Shown one piece after another: positions 1 to 6,001 of a stretch of 9,976 nucleotides of DNA. The stretch's first letter is position 1. Every line of letters starts with the position of its first letter. Below the pieces are notes generated by a model. That model was not told the DNA's origin. It did not search any database and saw only the letters and a list, made by a program, of their open reading frames with translations. A program made the position numbers and the translations under genes. Origin of the DNA: Oscillospiraceae bacterium (lineage in GTDB: Bacteria > Bacillota > Clostridia > Oscillospirales > Ruminococcaceae); contig JAHZBJ010000074.1 of assembly GCA_019423445.1 (NCBI GenBank), positions 1 to 9,976 on the forward strand, read 5' to 3'.

Positions 1-96
1 GGCCTGCCGCTTTTTGTTTTCTGAGATGGACTTCCGCGCTCCAATGCCCCAGCCGGAAAGCTCGACCAAACCTGCACAAAAAAATCCGGGGGAAAT
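1..96. other. Non-coding left flank, possible tail of an upstream terminator
   Basis: No convincing gene is seen here. The first 20 bases are a GC-rich run (GGCCTGCCGC) followed directly by a T-rich run at 11-20, which looks like the descending arm and U-tract of an intrinsic terminator whose other arm lies left of the window. This would fit the end of a preceding + strand gene. The rest, about 75 bases, holds no open frame with a ribosome binding site and no recognisable RNA. The terminator reading is inference because half the hairpin is missing. Confidence 0.3.
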
Positions 97-117
97 TGGC
101 AATGCCGCCCATTGCCA
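97..117. repeat. Perfect 7-bp inverted repeat overlapping the -35 box
   Basis: TGGCAAT (97-103) and ATTGCCA (111-117) are perfect inverted arms separated by 7 bases. The right arm contains the proposed -35 hexamer TTGCCA of the regulator promoter. It could be a binding site for a second regulator or a small hairpin. Its arms do not resemble the GTATC/GATAC operator found just downstream. Confidence 0.35.
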
Positions 118-140
118 CTGGAAGGGTTCCGTGATACACT
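112..140 (+). promoter_or_regulatory. Sigma-A type promoter of the gntR-led operon
   Basis: TTGCCA (112-117, 5 of 6 to TTGACA) and TACACT (135-140, 4 of 6 to TATAAT) are separated by exactly 17 bases. Transcription would start near 147, inside the palindromic operator at 143-163, so a bound regulator would block initiation. This is the only good promoter seen upstream of the regulator gene. Confidence 0.6.
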
Positions 141-142
141 AA

Positions 143-163
143 TTTTGTATCCAAGATACAAAA
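143..163. promoter_or_regulatory. GntR-family operator O1 (perfect 9-3-9 palindrome)
   Basis: TTTTGTATC (143-151), a 3-base spacer CAA, and GATACAAAA (155-163) form a perfect 9-bp inverted repeat immediately downstream of the -10 box and upstream of the regulator's ribosome binding site. GntR dimers bind short palindromes of this size, often in their own promoters. A degenerate copy sits at 2074-2094 in front of the aconitase gene. Position and recurrence make negative autoregulation the likely role. Confidence 0.7.
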
Positions 164-186
164 CCTGCGGGAAAGGAGGAAGACGG

Positions 187-867
187 TTGAAACGGCTGTC
201 TGAAGAACGGATGCGCCCCATCCGGGACGAAGTTTACGACCTGATCCGTCAGGCGATTATCAACGGCCAGTACCGCCCCGGCGATAAGCTCCCGGAGGAG
301 GAACTGGCGGAGGAGCTGGGAGTCAGCCGGACGCCGGTTCGCGAGGCCCTCCGAAAGCTGGAGGTGGAGAATTTTGTCCAGCACTTCTCCCACCGTGGGG
401 TGGTGGTATCCCAGGTGAATACCGCCGAGATCCTGGACCTGTACGAGGTGCGGACCCAGTTGGAGTGTATGCTGATCCGCAAGGCGGTTCAGCGGGTCAC
501 TCAGGAGGATATCGCCCTTCTCCGGAAAAAGCTGGATCAGGCGGAGGCAGCCCCCAGCGTCAGCCGGCGCCTGGAGGCGGTGGAAGAGTTTAACGACCTG
601 CTGCTGCGGCTTTCCGGGAGCCAGCAGGTGCTGGAGCTCCAGAAGCGCACCCGGGAGATGCTTCAGCGGGCGGTGGTTTCCGGCCATGCCGATCCGGTGC
701 GGAGCAAAACCGCAGCGGCGGAGCACCGGGCCATTGTGGATGCCCTGGAAGCCCGGGACGCGGATCTGGCGGAGCGCCTGGTCCGGGAACATCTGAGCAA
801 CTCCAGCGGGCTTATCGCCGCCCGGGAGCGGGAGGAGCTTCCGGCGGAATCCGCTCACAAGGAATAA
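187..867 (+). CDS. GntR family transcriptional regulator, FadR/FCD subfamily
   Basis: This is a one-component repressor or activator that probably senses a carboxylic acid and controls the downstream cluster. The TTG start at 187 is chosen because AGGAGG (174-179) lies 7 bases upstream; an open frame reaches back to TTG 112, but that would cross the promoter and operator. The product is 226 residues, usual for the subfamily. Residues 8-75 are the winged helix-turn-helix, with the signatures PGDKLPEEELAEELGVSRTPVREAL (31-55, quoted only to locate them) and the wing near HRGVVV (69-74). Residues 78-210 are the helical FCD effector domain. Candidate metal ligands are D84, H180 and H202; the usual FH of this family reads FN (135-136), so one histidine ligand is replaced by Asn136. 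Members of the FCD group commonly bind organic acids. The gene is 21 bases before the first PrpF gene. The ligand is unknown; a tricarboxylate is inferred from context. Confidence 0.9.
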   Translation: MKRLSEERMRPIRDEVYDLIRQAIINGQYRPGDKLPEEELAEELGVSRTPVREALRKLEVENFVQHFSHRGVVVSQVNTAEILDLYEVRTQLECMLIRKAVQRVTQEDIALLRKKLDQAEAAPSVSRRLEAVEEFNDLLLRLSGSQQVLELQKRTREMLQRAVVSGHADPVRSKTAAAEHRAIVDALEARDADLAERLVREHLSNSSGLIAAREREELPAESAHKE

Positions 868-888
868 ATAAGGAAAGAGGAACACGCT

Positions 889-2025
889 ATGCTTCGATCC
901 ATGCCCTGTCAGATCTACCGCGGAGGGACCAGCAAAGGGGTCTTTTTCGCAGAAAAGGACCTTCCCCCAGCGGGACCGGTCCGGGATAACGCCATCCTGG
1001 CCATTATGGGGAGCCCCGATGTCCGGCAGATTGACGGTTTGGGGGGGTCAGTCTCCACCACCAGCAAAATTGCCATTATCGCCCCCTCCAAGGAGCCGGG
1101 GTGCGATGTGGATTACACCTTCGGTCAGGTGTCCCTGGATGTCCCCCTGGTGGATTACAAATCCAACTGCGGCAACATCCTCTCCGCCGTGGGGCCCTAC
1201 GCCGTGGATAACGGCCTGGTGCCGGTGGCTGGGGAGACCACCCTGGTCAGAATCTACAATACCAATACCAAGAAAGTGATCTATTCCTATGTCCCCACCC
1301 CCAACGGGGAGGTGGAATACGCTGGGGACTGCGTCATCCCGGGGGTGCCCGGAAGCGCTGCCCCTATTAAGATCGCCTTTGTCCATCCGGCAGGGGCGGT
1401 AACGGGGAAACTTCTCCCCACCGGTAACCCCAAAGATATTCTGGAGGTGCCGGAGCTGGGACAGTTGGAGGTATCCTTTGTGGATTCCACCAACCCCCTG
1501 GTATTTGTCCGGGCGTCGGACCTGGGGCTCACCGGTACCGAGCTTCCAGACCAGATCGATGGGGATAAAGCCCTCAGCGCCCGGTTGGAAACCATCCGGG
1601 GGGTCGCTGCGGTGCGGTTGGGATTTCTCACCGACCGCCGGGATTCAGTGGCCAAGAGCCCGGCGGTGCCCAAACTCACCCTGGTTTCTCCGCCTCAGGA
1701 TTATCCCACCGTTTCCGGAGGAATGGTCCGGAAGGAAGACTGTGATATCGTCAGCCGGATGATGAGTATGCAGCGGGCCCATAAGACCCACGCCTTCAGC
1801 GGTGCCCTCTGCGAGGCCACGGCGGCGGCGGTCCCTGGCACCATTGTCAGCGACATTGTAGGAGAGGGGCGCACTCAGATTCGCCTTGGCCACACCGATG
1901 GGGTGATGATCGCAGGGGTAACCCTGGAGGAGGGACGGGATGGACTCCCCGGGATCCGGGAAGCCTACGGCCTGCGCACCGCCCGGCGCCTGATGACCGG
2001 CACCGCCTATTATCTCCCCCGCTGA
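889..2025 (+). CDS. PrpF-family isomerase (aconitate delta-isomerase-like), copy 1
   Basis: A cytoplasmic, cofactor-free C=C isomerase of the PrpF/methylitaconate isomerase/4-oxalomesaconate tautomerase family, related to the diaminopimelate epimerase fold. Known members interconvert cis and trans or positional isomers of aconitate, 2-methylaconitate, methylitaconate or oxalomesaconate. The 378-residue length is typical. Visible family motifs are RGGTSKG (11-17), IDGLGGSVSTTSK (48-60) ending in the expected catalytic lysine K60, and the SNCGN block (92-96) with C94, followed by AVGPYAVDNGL. Later landmarks are LLPTG, FVRASDLG and RTARRLM near the C-terminus. ATG 889 is preceded by AGGAAAGAGG (871-880), 8 bases away. 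It is probably cotranscribed with the regulator. The substrate cannot be read from sequence. With an aconitase and an isocitrate dehydrogenase next door, trans- to cis-aconitate isomerisation is favoured. The absence of methylcitrate-cycle genes argues against a propionate role. Confidence 0.88.
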   Translation: MLRSMPCQIYRGGTSKGVFFAEKDLPPAGPVRDNAILAIMGSPDVRQIDGLGGSVSTTSKIAIIAPSKEPGCDVDYTFGQVSLDVPLVDYKSNCGNILSAVGPYAVDNGLVPVAGETTLVRIYNTNTKKVIYSYVPTPNGEVEYAGDCVIPGVPGSAAPIKIAFVHPAGAVTGKLLPTGNPKDILEVPELGQLEVSFVDSTNPLVFVRASDLGLTGTELPDQIDGDKALSARLETIRGVAAVRLGFLTDRRDSVAKSPAVPKLTLVSPPQDYPTVSGGMVRKEDCDIVSRMMSMQRAHKTHAFSGALCEATAAAVPGTIVSDIVGEGRTQIRLGHTDGVMIAGVTLEEGRDGLPGIREAYGLRTARRLMTGTAYYLPR

Positions 2026-2033
2026 TCCTTTGC

Positions 2034-2060
2034 CCGGCCCTCCCAGGGAAGGAGGGCCGG
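2034..2060 (+). terminator. 10-bp GC-rich hairpin after the first PrpF gene (terminator or attenuator-like)
   Basis: CCGGCCCTCC (2034-2043) and GGAGGGCCGG (2051-2060) form a perfect 10-bp stem with a 7-base loop, starting 9 bases after the PrpF stop codon. It is followed by AAAAG rather than a U-run, and the only T-rich stretch (TTATTTT) begins 11 bases later. It is therefore not a canonical intrinsic terminator. It may partly terminate, pause polymerase, or protect the 3' end of the upstream message, separating gntR-prpF expression from the aconitase genes. Confidence 0.45.
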
Positions 2061-2073
2061 AAAAGATCTGTTA

Positions 2074-2094
2074 TTTTGTATCCAGTATACATAA
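2074..2094. promoter_or_regulatory. GntR-family operator O2, imperfect copy of O1
   Basis: TTTTGTATC (2074-2082), spacer CAG, then TATACATAA (2086-2094). The left arm is identical over 9 bases to that of O1 (143-151), the spacer length is identical, and 7 of 9 base pairs of the palindrome are kept. It lies 51 bases upstream of the aconitase start. I see no convincing -35/-10 pair; TATACA at 2086 is a possible -10 without a good -35. The site may act on a weak promoter or as a transcriptional roadblock. Confidence 0.6.
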
Positions 2095-2145
2095 ATGGAA
2101 AGAGCCAAAAAGAAAAAGCAAGACAGAAGAAGGAGGCAGCATTTC

Positions 2146-4086
2146 ATGGGAAAGACCATGACCCGCAAGATCCTGGAGGCACACTACATCTCCGGCAGCA
2201 TGGAACCGGGGGAAGAGGTAGCCATCCGCATCGACCACACCATTACCCATGACGTCACCGGTACCCCCGCCTACCTGGCCTTTGAGACCCTGGGCATCCC
2301 ACGGGTAAAGACCCAGGTGTCCGCCAGCTACATCGACCACAATCTGCTCTACGCCGATAACAAGAACCCCGACGACCACCTTTATCTCCAGACGGTGGCG
2401 GCAAAGTACGGGGTCTATCTTTCCAAGGCCGGCAACGGCATCCTGCACACCGTCCACTTTGAGCGCTTCTCCAAACCCGGGATTACCCTGCTGGGCTCCG
2501 ACAGCCACACCCCCACCGGCGGGGCCATCGGTGCCTTCGCCATGGGGGCCGGCGGTTTGGACGTGGCCCTGGCCATGGCCGGGGAGCCCACCTACCTGAA
2601 GATGCCCCGGGTCATCAACGTCCGGCTCACCGGGAAGCTCCGCCCCGGCGTTTCCGCCAAGGATGTCATCCTGGAAATGCTCCGGCGGGAAACGGTGAAG
2701 GGGGGCCTGGGGAAGGTCTACGAGTACACCGGCCCCGGGGTGGACACCATCAGCGTCCGGGACCGCTCCACCATTGCCAACATGGGCGCCGAGATGGGTG
2801 CTACCACCTCCATCTTCCCCAGCGACGAGGTGGTGCGGCAGTTCTTCATCGACGAAGGCCGTGAGGAGGATTGGAGCCCCCTGGCCCCCGATCCCGACGC
2901 CCAGTACGACGGGGTCATCGATATTGACCTCTCCGCCCTGGAGCCCATGGTGGCCATGCCCGATATGCCGGACAAGGTGGCTCCCGCCCGCTCCTGTAAA
3001 GATGTCAAGATCAACCAGGTGTTCCTGGGCAGCTGCACCAACGCCAGCTACACCGACTTTGCCAAGGCGGCCGCCATTCTGGAAGGTCATAAGGTGAATC
3101 CCTGGGTCAGCTTCGTGGCTGCCCCCGGCAGCCGCCAGCTCTACCTGATGCTTCTCCGGGACGGCATTATCGAGAAACTGGTGATGGCTGGCGCCAGGAT
3201 CCTGGAGTGCGGCTGCGGCGCCTGCTGCGGCATCGGCCAGGCTCCCAACACAGGCGGCATCTCCCTGCGCACCTCCAACCGGAACTTCAAGGGCCGCAGC
3301 GGTATCCTGGACGCCCAGATCTACCTTTCCAGCCCTGAGGTGGCCGCCGCCAGCGCCGTCACCGGGTATATCACCGATCCCCGGGACTTCCGGGATATGT
3401 CGGTGCTGGAAGGAATCCGGGAGCCCCACGACTTTATCATCGACGACACCCTCCTCCTCCCGCCCCCCGAGGACGGCAGCAAGGTGGAGATTGTCCGGGG
3501 ACCCAACATCAAGCCCATGCCCATCAACGACCCCATGCCCCAGACCCTCCAGGCCAAGGTGGTGGCGGTGCGGGGGGACAACATTACCACCGACGACATC
3601 ACTCCTGCCAACGCCCAGTTCTCCGCCCTGCGTTCCAACATCCCAGAGATCAGCAAATACGCCTTCAGCCGTATCGACCCCGGCTTTGCCGACCGCTGCA
3701 AGGAGCTGGGCAAGAGCATCATTGTGGGAGGCGAAAACTACGGCCAGGGCAGCAGCCGTGAGCACGCCGCCATCGCTCCCATGTACCTGGGGGTTAAGGC
3801 GGTATTGGCCAAGAGTATGGCCCGGATCCACAAGAACAACCTGGTAAACCATGGGGTGATTCCCCTTCTCTTTGAGGACCCCGCGGACTACGACGGCATT
3901 TCCCAGCTGGATGAACTGCGCATTGCGGATATCCAGGATCAGATCAAGACCCGGCGGCTGACGGTGGAGAACCTCACCAAGGGTACCTCCTTCCAGGTGA
4001 AGGTGGATCTGACCGACCGCGAGATCAATGTCCTCATCGCCGGAGGCCAGCTGCGGTATGTGGCGGATAAGAACAAGGCGAAATGA
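2146..4086 (+). CDS. Aconitate hydratase, short Aquifex/Clostridia type
   Basis: [4Fe-4S] hydro-lyase that interconverts citrate, cis-aconitate and isocitrate in the cytoplasm. ATG 2146 is chosen because AGGAGG (2131-2136) lies 9 bases upstream; the in-frame ATG at 2095 would add a lysine/arginine-rich 17-residue leader and has no ribosome binding site. The 646-residue length fits the short bacterial aconitase type with the swivel domain at the C-terminus, not the roughly 850-900-residue AcnA/AcnB types. Visible active-site features are IDH (63-65), GSDSHT (117-122), GSCTN with cluster ligand C297, ligands C357 and C360, arginines in NRNFKGR (378-384), the swivel loop GDNITTDDITPA (477-488) and GSSREHAA (535-542). 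The second ligand motif reads CGAC instead of the common CGPC and is followed by an extra cysteine (C361). It sits after operator O2 and before the dehydrogenase, consistent with feeding isocitrate to it. Confidence 0.92.
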   Translation: MGKTMTRKILEAHYISGSMEPGEEVAIRIDHTITHDVTGTPAYLAFETLGIPRVKTQVSASYIDHNLLYADNKNPDDHLYLQTVAAKYGVYLSKAGNGILHTVHFERFSKPGITLLGSDSHTPTGGAIGAFAMGAGGLDVALAMAGEPTYLKMPRVINVRLTGKLRPGVSAKDVILEMLRRETVKGGLGKVYEYTGPGVDTISVRDRSTIANMGAEMGATTSIFPSDEVVRQFFIDEGREEDWSPLAPDPDAQYDGVIDIDLSALEPMVAMPDMPDKVAPARSCKDVKINQVFLGSCTNASYTDFAKAAAILEGHKVNPWVSFVAAPGSRQLYLMLLRDGIIEKLVMAGARILECGCGACCGIGQAPNTGGISLRTSNRNFKGRSGILDAQIYLSSPEVAAASAVTGYITDPRDFRDMSVLEGIREPHDFIIDDTLLLPPPEDGSKVEIVRGPNIKPMPINDPMPQTLQAKVVAVRGDNITTDDITPANAQFSALRSNIPEISKYAFSRIDPGFADRCKELGKSIIVGGENYGQGSSREHAAIAPMYLGVKAVLAKSMARIHKNNLVNHGVIPLLFEDPADYDGISQLDELRIADIQDQIKTRRLTVENLTKGTSFQVKVDLTDREINVLIAGGQLRYVADKNKAK

Positions 4087-4151
4087 TTCTTTTGGCATCT
4101 CCCAGCCCCGGGGAGGTTTGGAACAGATGAGGTGAGCTGAAACCGGGGAAA

Positions 4152-4177
4152 GGGCGGATCCCAGCAGGGGTCCGCCC
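4152..4177 (+). other. Intercistronic 10-bp hairpin without a U-tract
   Basis: GGGCGGATCC (4152-4161) pairs with GGGTCCGCCC (4168-4177) through nine Watson-Crick pairs and one G-U pair, with a 6-base loop. It is followed by AAATCCGGGG, so it is not a standard terminator. It lies in the 130-base gap between the aconitase and dehydrogenase genes, the second-longest gap inside the cluster. I see no promoter in that gap. A role in mRNA processing or stability is the most likely, but that is inference. Confidence 0.45.
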
Positions 4178-4216
4178 AAATCCGGGGAGGCAGCGTTATG
4201 AAAGGAAGGAACAGAG

Positions 4217-5374
4217 ATGGATCAGAACATTCAGGCGGCTCAGGAGAAATTCGGGCAGCTGATTGAAAGCGAATATGCCCGCATCCAGCGGATGAAAGAG
4301 GACAACGAGGTCACCGACTTCGCTAAGCTGGATAAGATCATTGTGGGGGTGCTCCCTGGGGATGGCATTGGCCCCATCATTATGGAGCAGGCTCTGCGGG
4401 TGCTGCGGTATCTCATGGCTCCCGAGCTGGAGAGCGGCCGGGTGGAGATTCGGATCATCCCCGGCATGACGATTGAGGAGCGGGCCGCCCAGAACGAGAG
4501 CCTTCCTCCCAAGGTGCTGGAAGAGGTCAAGAAGTGCAACGTCATCCTGAAGGGCCCCATGGTGACCCCCCGGGCGGGCGATCCCTGGCCCAACCTGGTG
4601 AGCGCCAACAGCCTTCTGCGCCGGAACCTGGAGCTTTTCGCCGCGGTGCGGCCCATCAAAATCCCCGAAAAGGGCATCGACTGGGCCTTCTTCCGGGAGA
4701 ACATCGAAGGGGAGTACATCTGGGGCAATAAGGGAATCCAGGTCAACGAGGACCTGGCGGTGGACTTTAAGGTCCAGACCCGCCAGGGGAGCCGGCGCAT
4801 CGCCCGGGCGGCTTTTGACTACGCCCGGAAGAACGGCAAGCACAACGTTACGGTGGTCACCAAGGCCAACATCGTCAAGCTGGCCGACGGCAACTTCATC
4901 AAAGCCGTCCGGGAAGTGGGGGAGGAATATCCCGAAATCGAGATCCAGGAGCGGCTAGTGGACGCCATGTGCGCCAAGATGATGGATCCGGAGTTCAACG
5001 CAGGCTGCGAGGTGTTTGTCCTCCCCAACCTCTACGGCGATATCGTCACCGACGTGGCGGCGGAGCACCAGGGAGGCCTTGGCACCGCTTCCAGCAGCAA
5101 CATCGGCAACAAGTACGCCATGTTTGAGGCCATCCACGGCACAGCCCCCTATCTCATCTCCCACAACCGCGGGGAGTACGCCGACCCCTGCAGCCTGATC
5201 CGGGCGACCGGTATGCTCATGGCCCATATCGGTTACGGCGACCGCAAGAAAAAGCTGGACGACGCTCTGGACATCTGCACCGTCACCGAGCGGAAAGTGG
5301 TGGTCACCACCCTGCCGGAGGATGCTTCCACCAAGGAGTTCACCGATTACCTCCTGGAGGTCCTGGCCCGGTAA
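4217..5374 (+). CDS. Isocitrate/isopropylmalate dehydrogenase family protein, isocitrate-type active site
   Basis: A beta-decarboxylating dehydrogenase expected to oxidise isocitrate to 2-oxoglutarate and CO2 with NAD(P)+. ATG 4217 is certain as the frame is closed by a stop at 4199; GGAAGG (4204-4209) lies 7 bases upstream. The 385-residue product has about 40 helical, polar residues ahead of the family core, which starts at IIVGVLPGDGIGP (41-53). Aligning by eye with E. coli Icd, the substrate set is complete: S129, N131, R135 (Icd S113, N115, R119), R145 (R129), R160 and Y167 (R153, Y160), K216 (K230), and metal ligands D249, D275, D279 (D283, D307, D311). The S-x-N-x3-R pattern is that of isocitrate enzymes, not isopropylmalate enzymes. 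The cofactor loop HGTAPYL (307-313) carries Y312-L313 where NADP enzymes have Lys-Tyr and NAD enzymes Asp-Ile, so coenzyme preference is open. Homoisocitrate or another 2-hydroxy-3-carboxylate remains possible. Confidence 0.88.
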   Translation: MDQNIQAAQEKFGQLIESEYARIQRMKEDNEVTDFAKLDKIIVGVLPGDGIGPIIMEQALRVLRYLMAPELESGRVEIRIIPGMTIEERAAQNESLPPKVLEEVKKCNVILKGPMVTPRAGDPWPNLVSANSLLRRNLELFAAVRPIKIPEKGIDWAFFRENIEGEYIWGNKGIQVNEDLAVDFKVQTRQGSRRIARAAFDYARKNGKHNVTVVTKANIVKLADGNFIKAVREVGEEYPEIEIQERLVDAMCAKMMDPEFNAGCEVFVLPNLYGDIVTDVAAEHQGGLGTASSSNIGNKYAMFEAIHGTAPYLISHNRGEYADPCSLIRATGMLMAHIGYGDRKKKLDDALDICTVTERKVVVTTLPEDASTKEFTDYLLEVLAR

Positions 5375-5401
5375 CCGACGGCGGGAAGGGGAGAAAAGGA
5401 A

Positions 5402-6001
5402 ATGGCCAGTTATTTCTGCGCCGCCTGCGGCGTGAAAAACTGCATTAAAAAGATGGGGGAGGAGGGAGAGTATCCCGCCTCCTGCCCCACCCTGTCCCCG
5501 GAGATGGCGGAATACCGGAAGATGTACGGCGACCCGGAAGATTACCGCCTGGCCCGGGCCTCCACCCTCTGCAGCCCGGACCACAGTGAGTGCAGGGTGC
5601 TCAAGACCATCCGCTTTGCCAAGGAGTGCGGCTTCAAGAAACTGGGGCTGGCTTTCTGTACCACCCTCCGGGAGGATGCCCAGGAGGTGGACCGGCTTCT
5701 TCGGGAAGCGGGTTTTGAGGTGGAAAGCATCATCTGCAAAGTGGGCCATCTGGACAGGAGCTTTTTGGATGTCCCCCCAAGCCGCAAGTGCATGTGCAAC
5801 CCCATCGCCCAGGCGGAGATGATGAACCGGGCGGGGACGGAGCTGAACATTCTTCTGGGACTCTGTGTAGGTCACGACAGCCTGTTCATTCAGCACTCCA
5901 GAGCTCCGGTTACAGTGTTGGCCGCCAAGGATCATGTTTACAACAATGCCCCCATGGATTATATTAAGGAAATAAGACAGCAGAAGGAGGAAACGCCATG
6001 A
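5402..6001 (+). CDS. DUF1847 family cysteine-rich, probable metal-binding protein
   Basis: A 199-residue cytoplasmic protein of the DUF1847 type, whose biochemical function is not known to me. It has 12 cysteines. The N-terminal cluster is CAAC (6-9), C14 and C28; then come C57, C64, C76, C86 and C112, the CMCNPIAQAE block with C130 and C132, and LCVGHDSLF with C155 and H158. The middle part resembles a small Rossmann-like alpha/beta fold (KKLGLAFC, 79-86; FEVESIIC, 105-112). There is no signal peptide or membrane helix. AAGGGGAG (5386-5393) lies 8 bases before the ATG. It starts 27 bases after the dehydrogenase and its stop overlaps the next start as ATGA, so it is translated in step with the second PrpF. 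An Fe-S or zinc role supporting the two aconitases is plausible but inferred from context only. Confidence 0.8.
   Translation: MASYFCAACGVKNCIKKMGEEGEYPASCPTLSPEMAEYRKMYGDPEDYRLARASTLCSPDHSECRVLKTIRFAKECGFKKLGLAFCTTLREDAQEVDRLLREAGFEVESIICKVGHLDRSFLDVPPSRKCMCNPIAQAEMMNRAGTELNILLGLCVGHDSLFIQHSRAPVTVLAAKDHVYNNAPMDYIKEIRQQKEETP

Noticed and set aside
112..186. Upstream extension of the GntR protein to TTG 112
   Set aside because: It would place the promoter -10 box and the operator inside the coding sequence and has no ribosome binding site. TTG 187 has AGGAGG at 7 bases.
2095..2145. Upstream extension of the first aconitase to ATG 2095
   Set aside because: The added residues are a Lys/Arg-rich run not expected in aconitases, the ATG adjoins operator O2 and has no ribosome binding site; ATG 2146 has AGGAGG at 9 bases.
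2071..4179. A 702-codon open frame on the - strand opposite the first aconitase
   Set aside because: It is a mirror of GC-rich coding DNA. The + strand gene has a full set of aconitase motifs and a good ribosome binding site, while the antisense frame shows only low-complexity, Gly/His/Val-rich text with no recognisable domain.
4217..5374. 3-isopropylmalate dehydrogenase (leucine synthesis)
   Set aside because: The substrate helix has the S-x-N-x3-R pattern of isocitrate enzymes, and no leuA, leuC or leuD genes are nearby.
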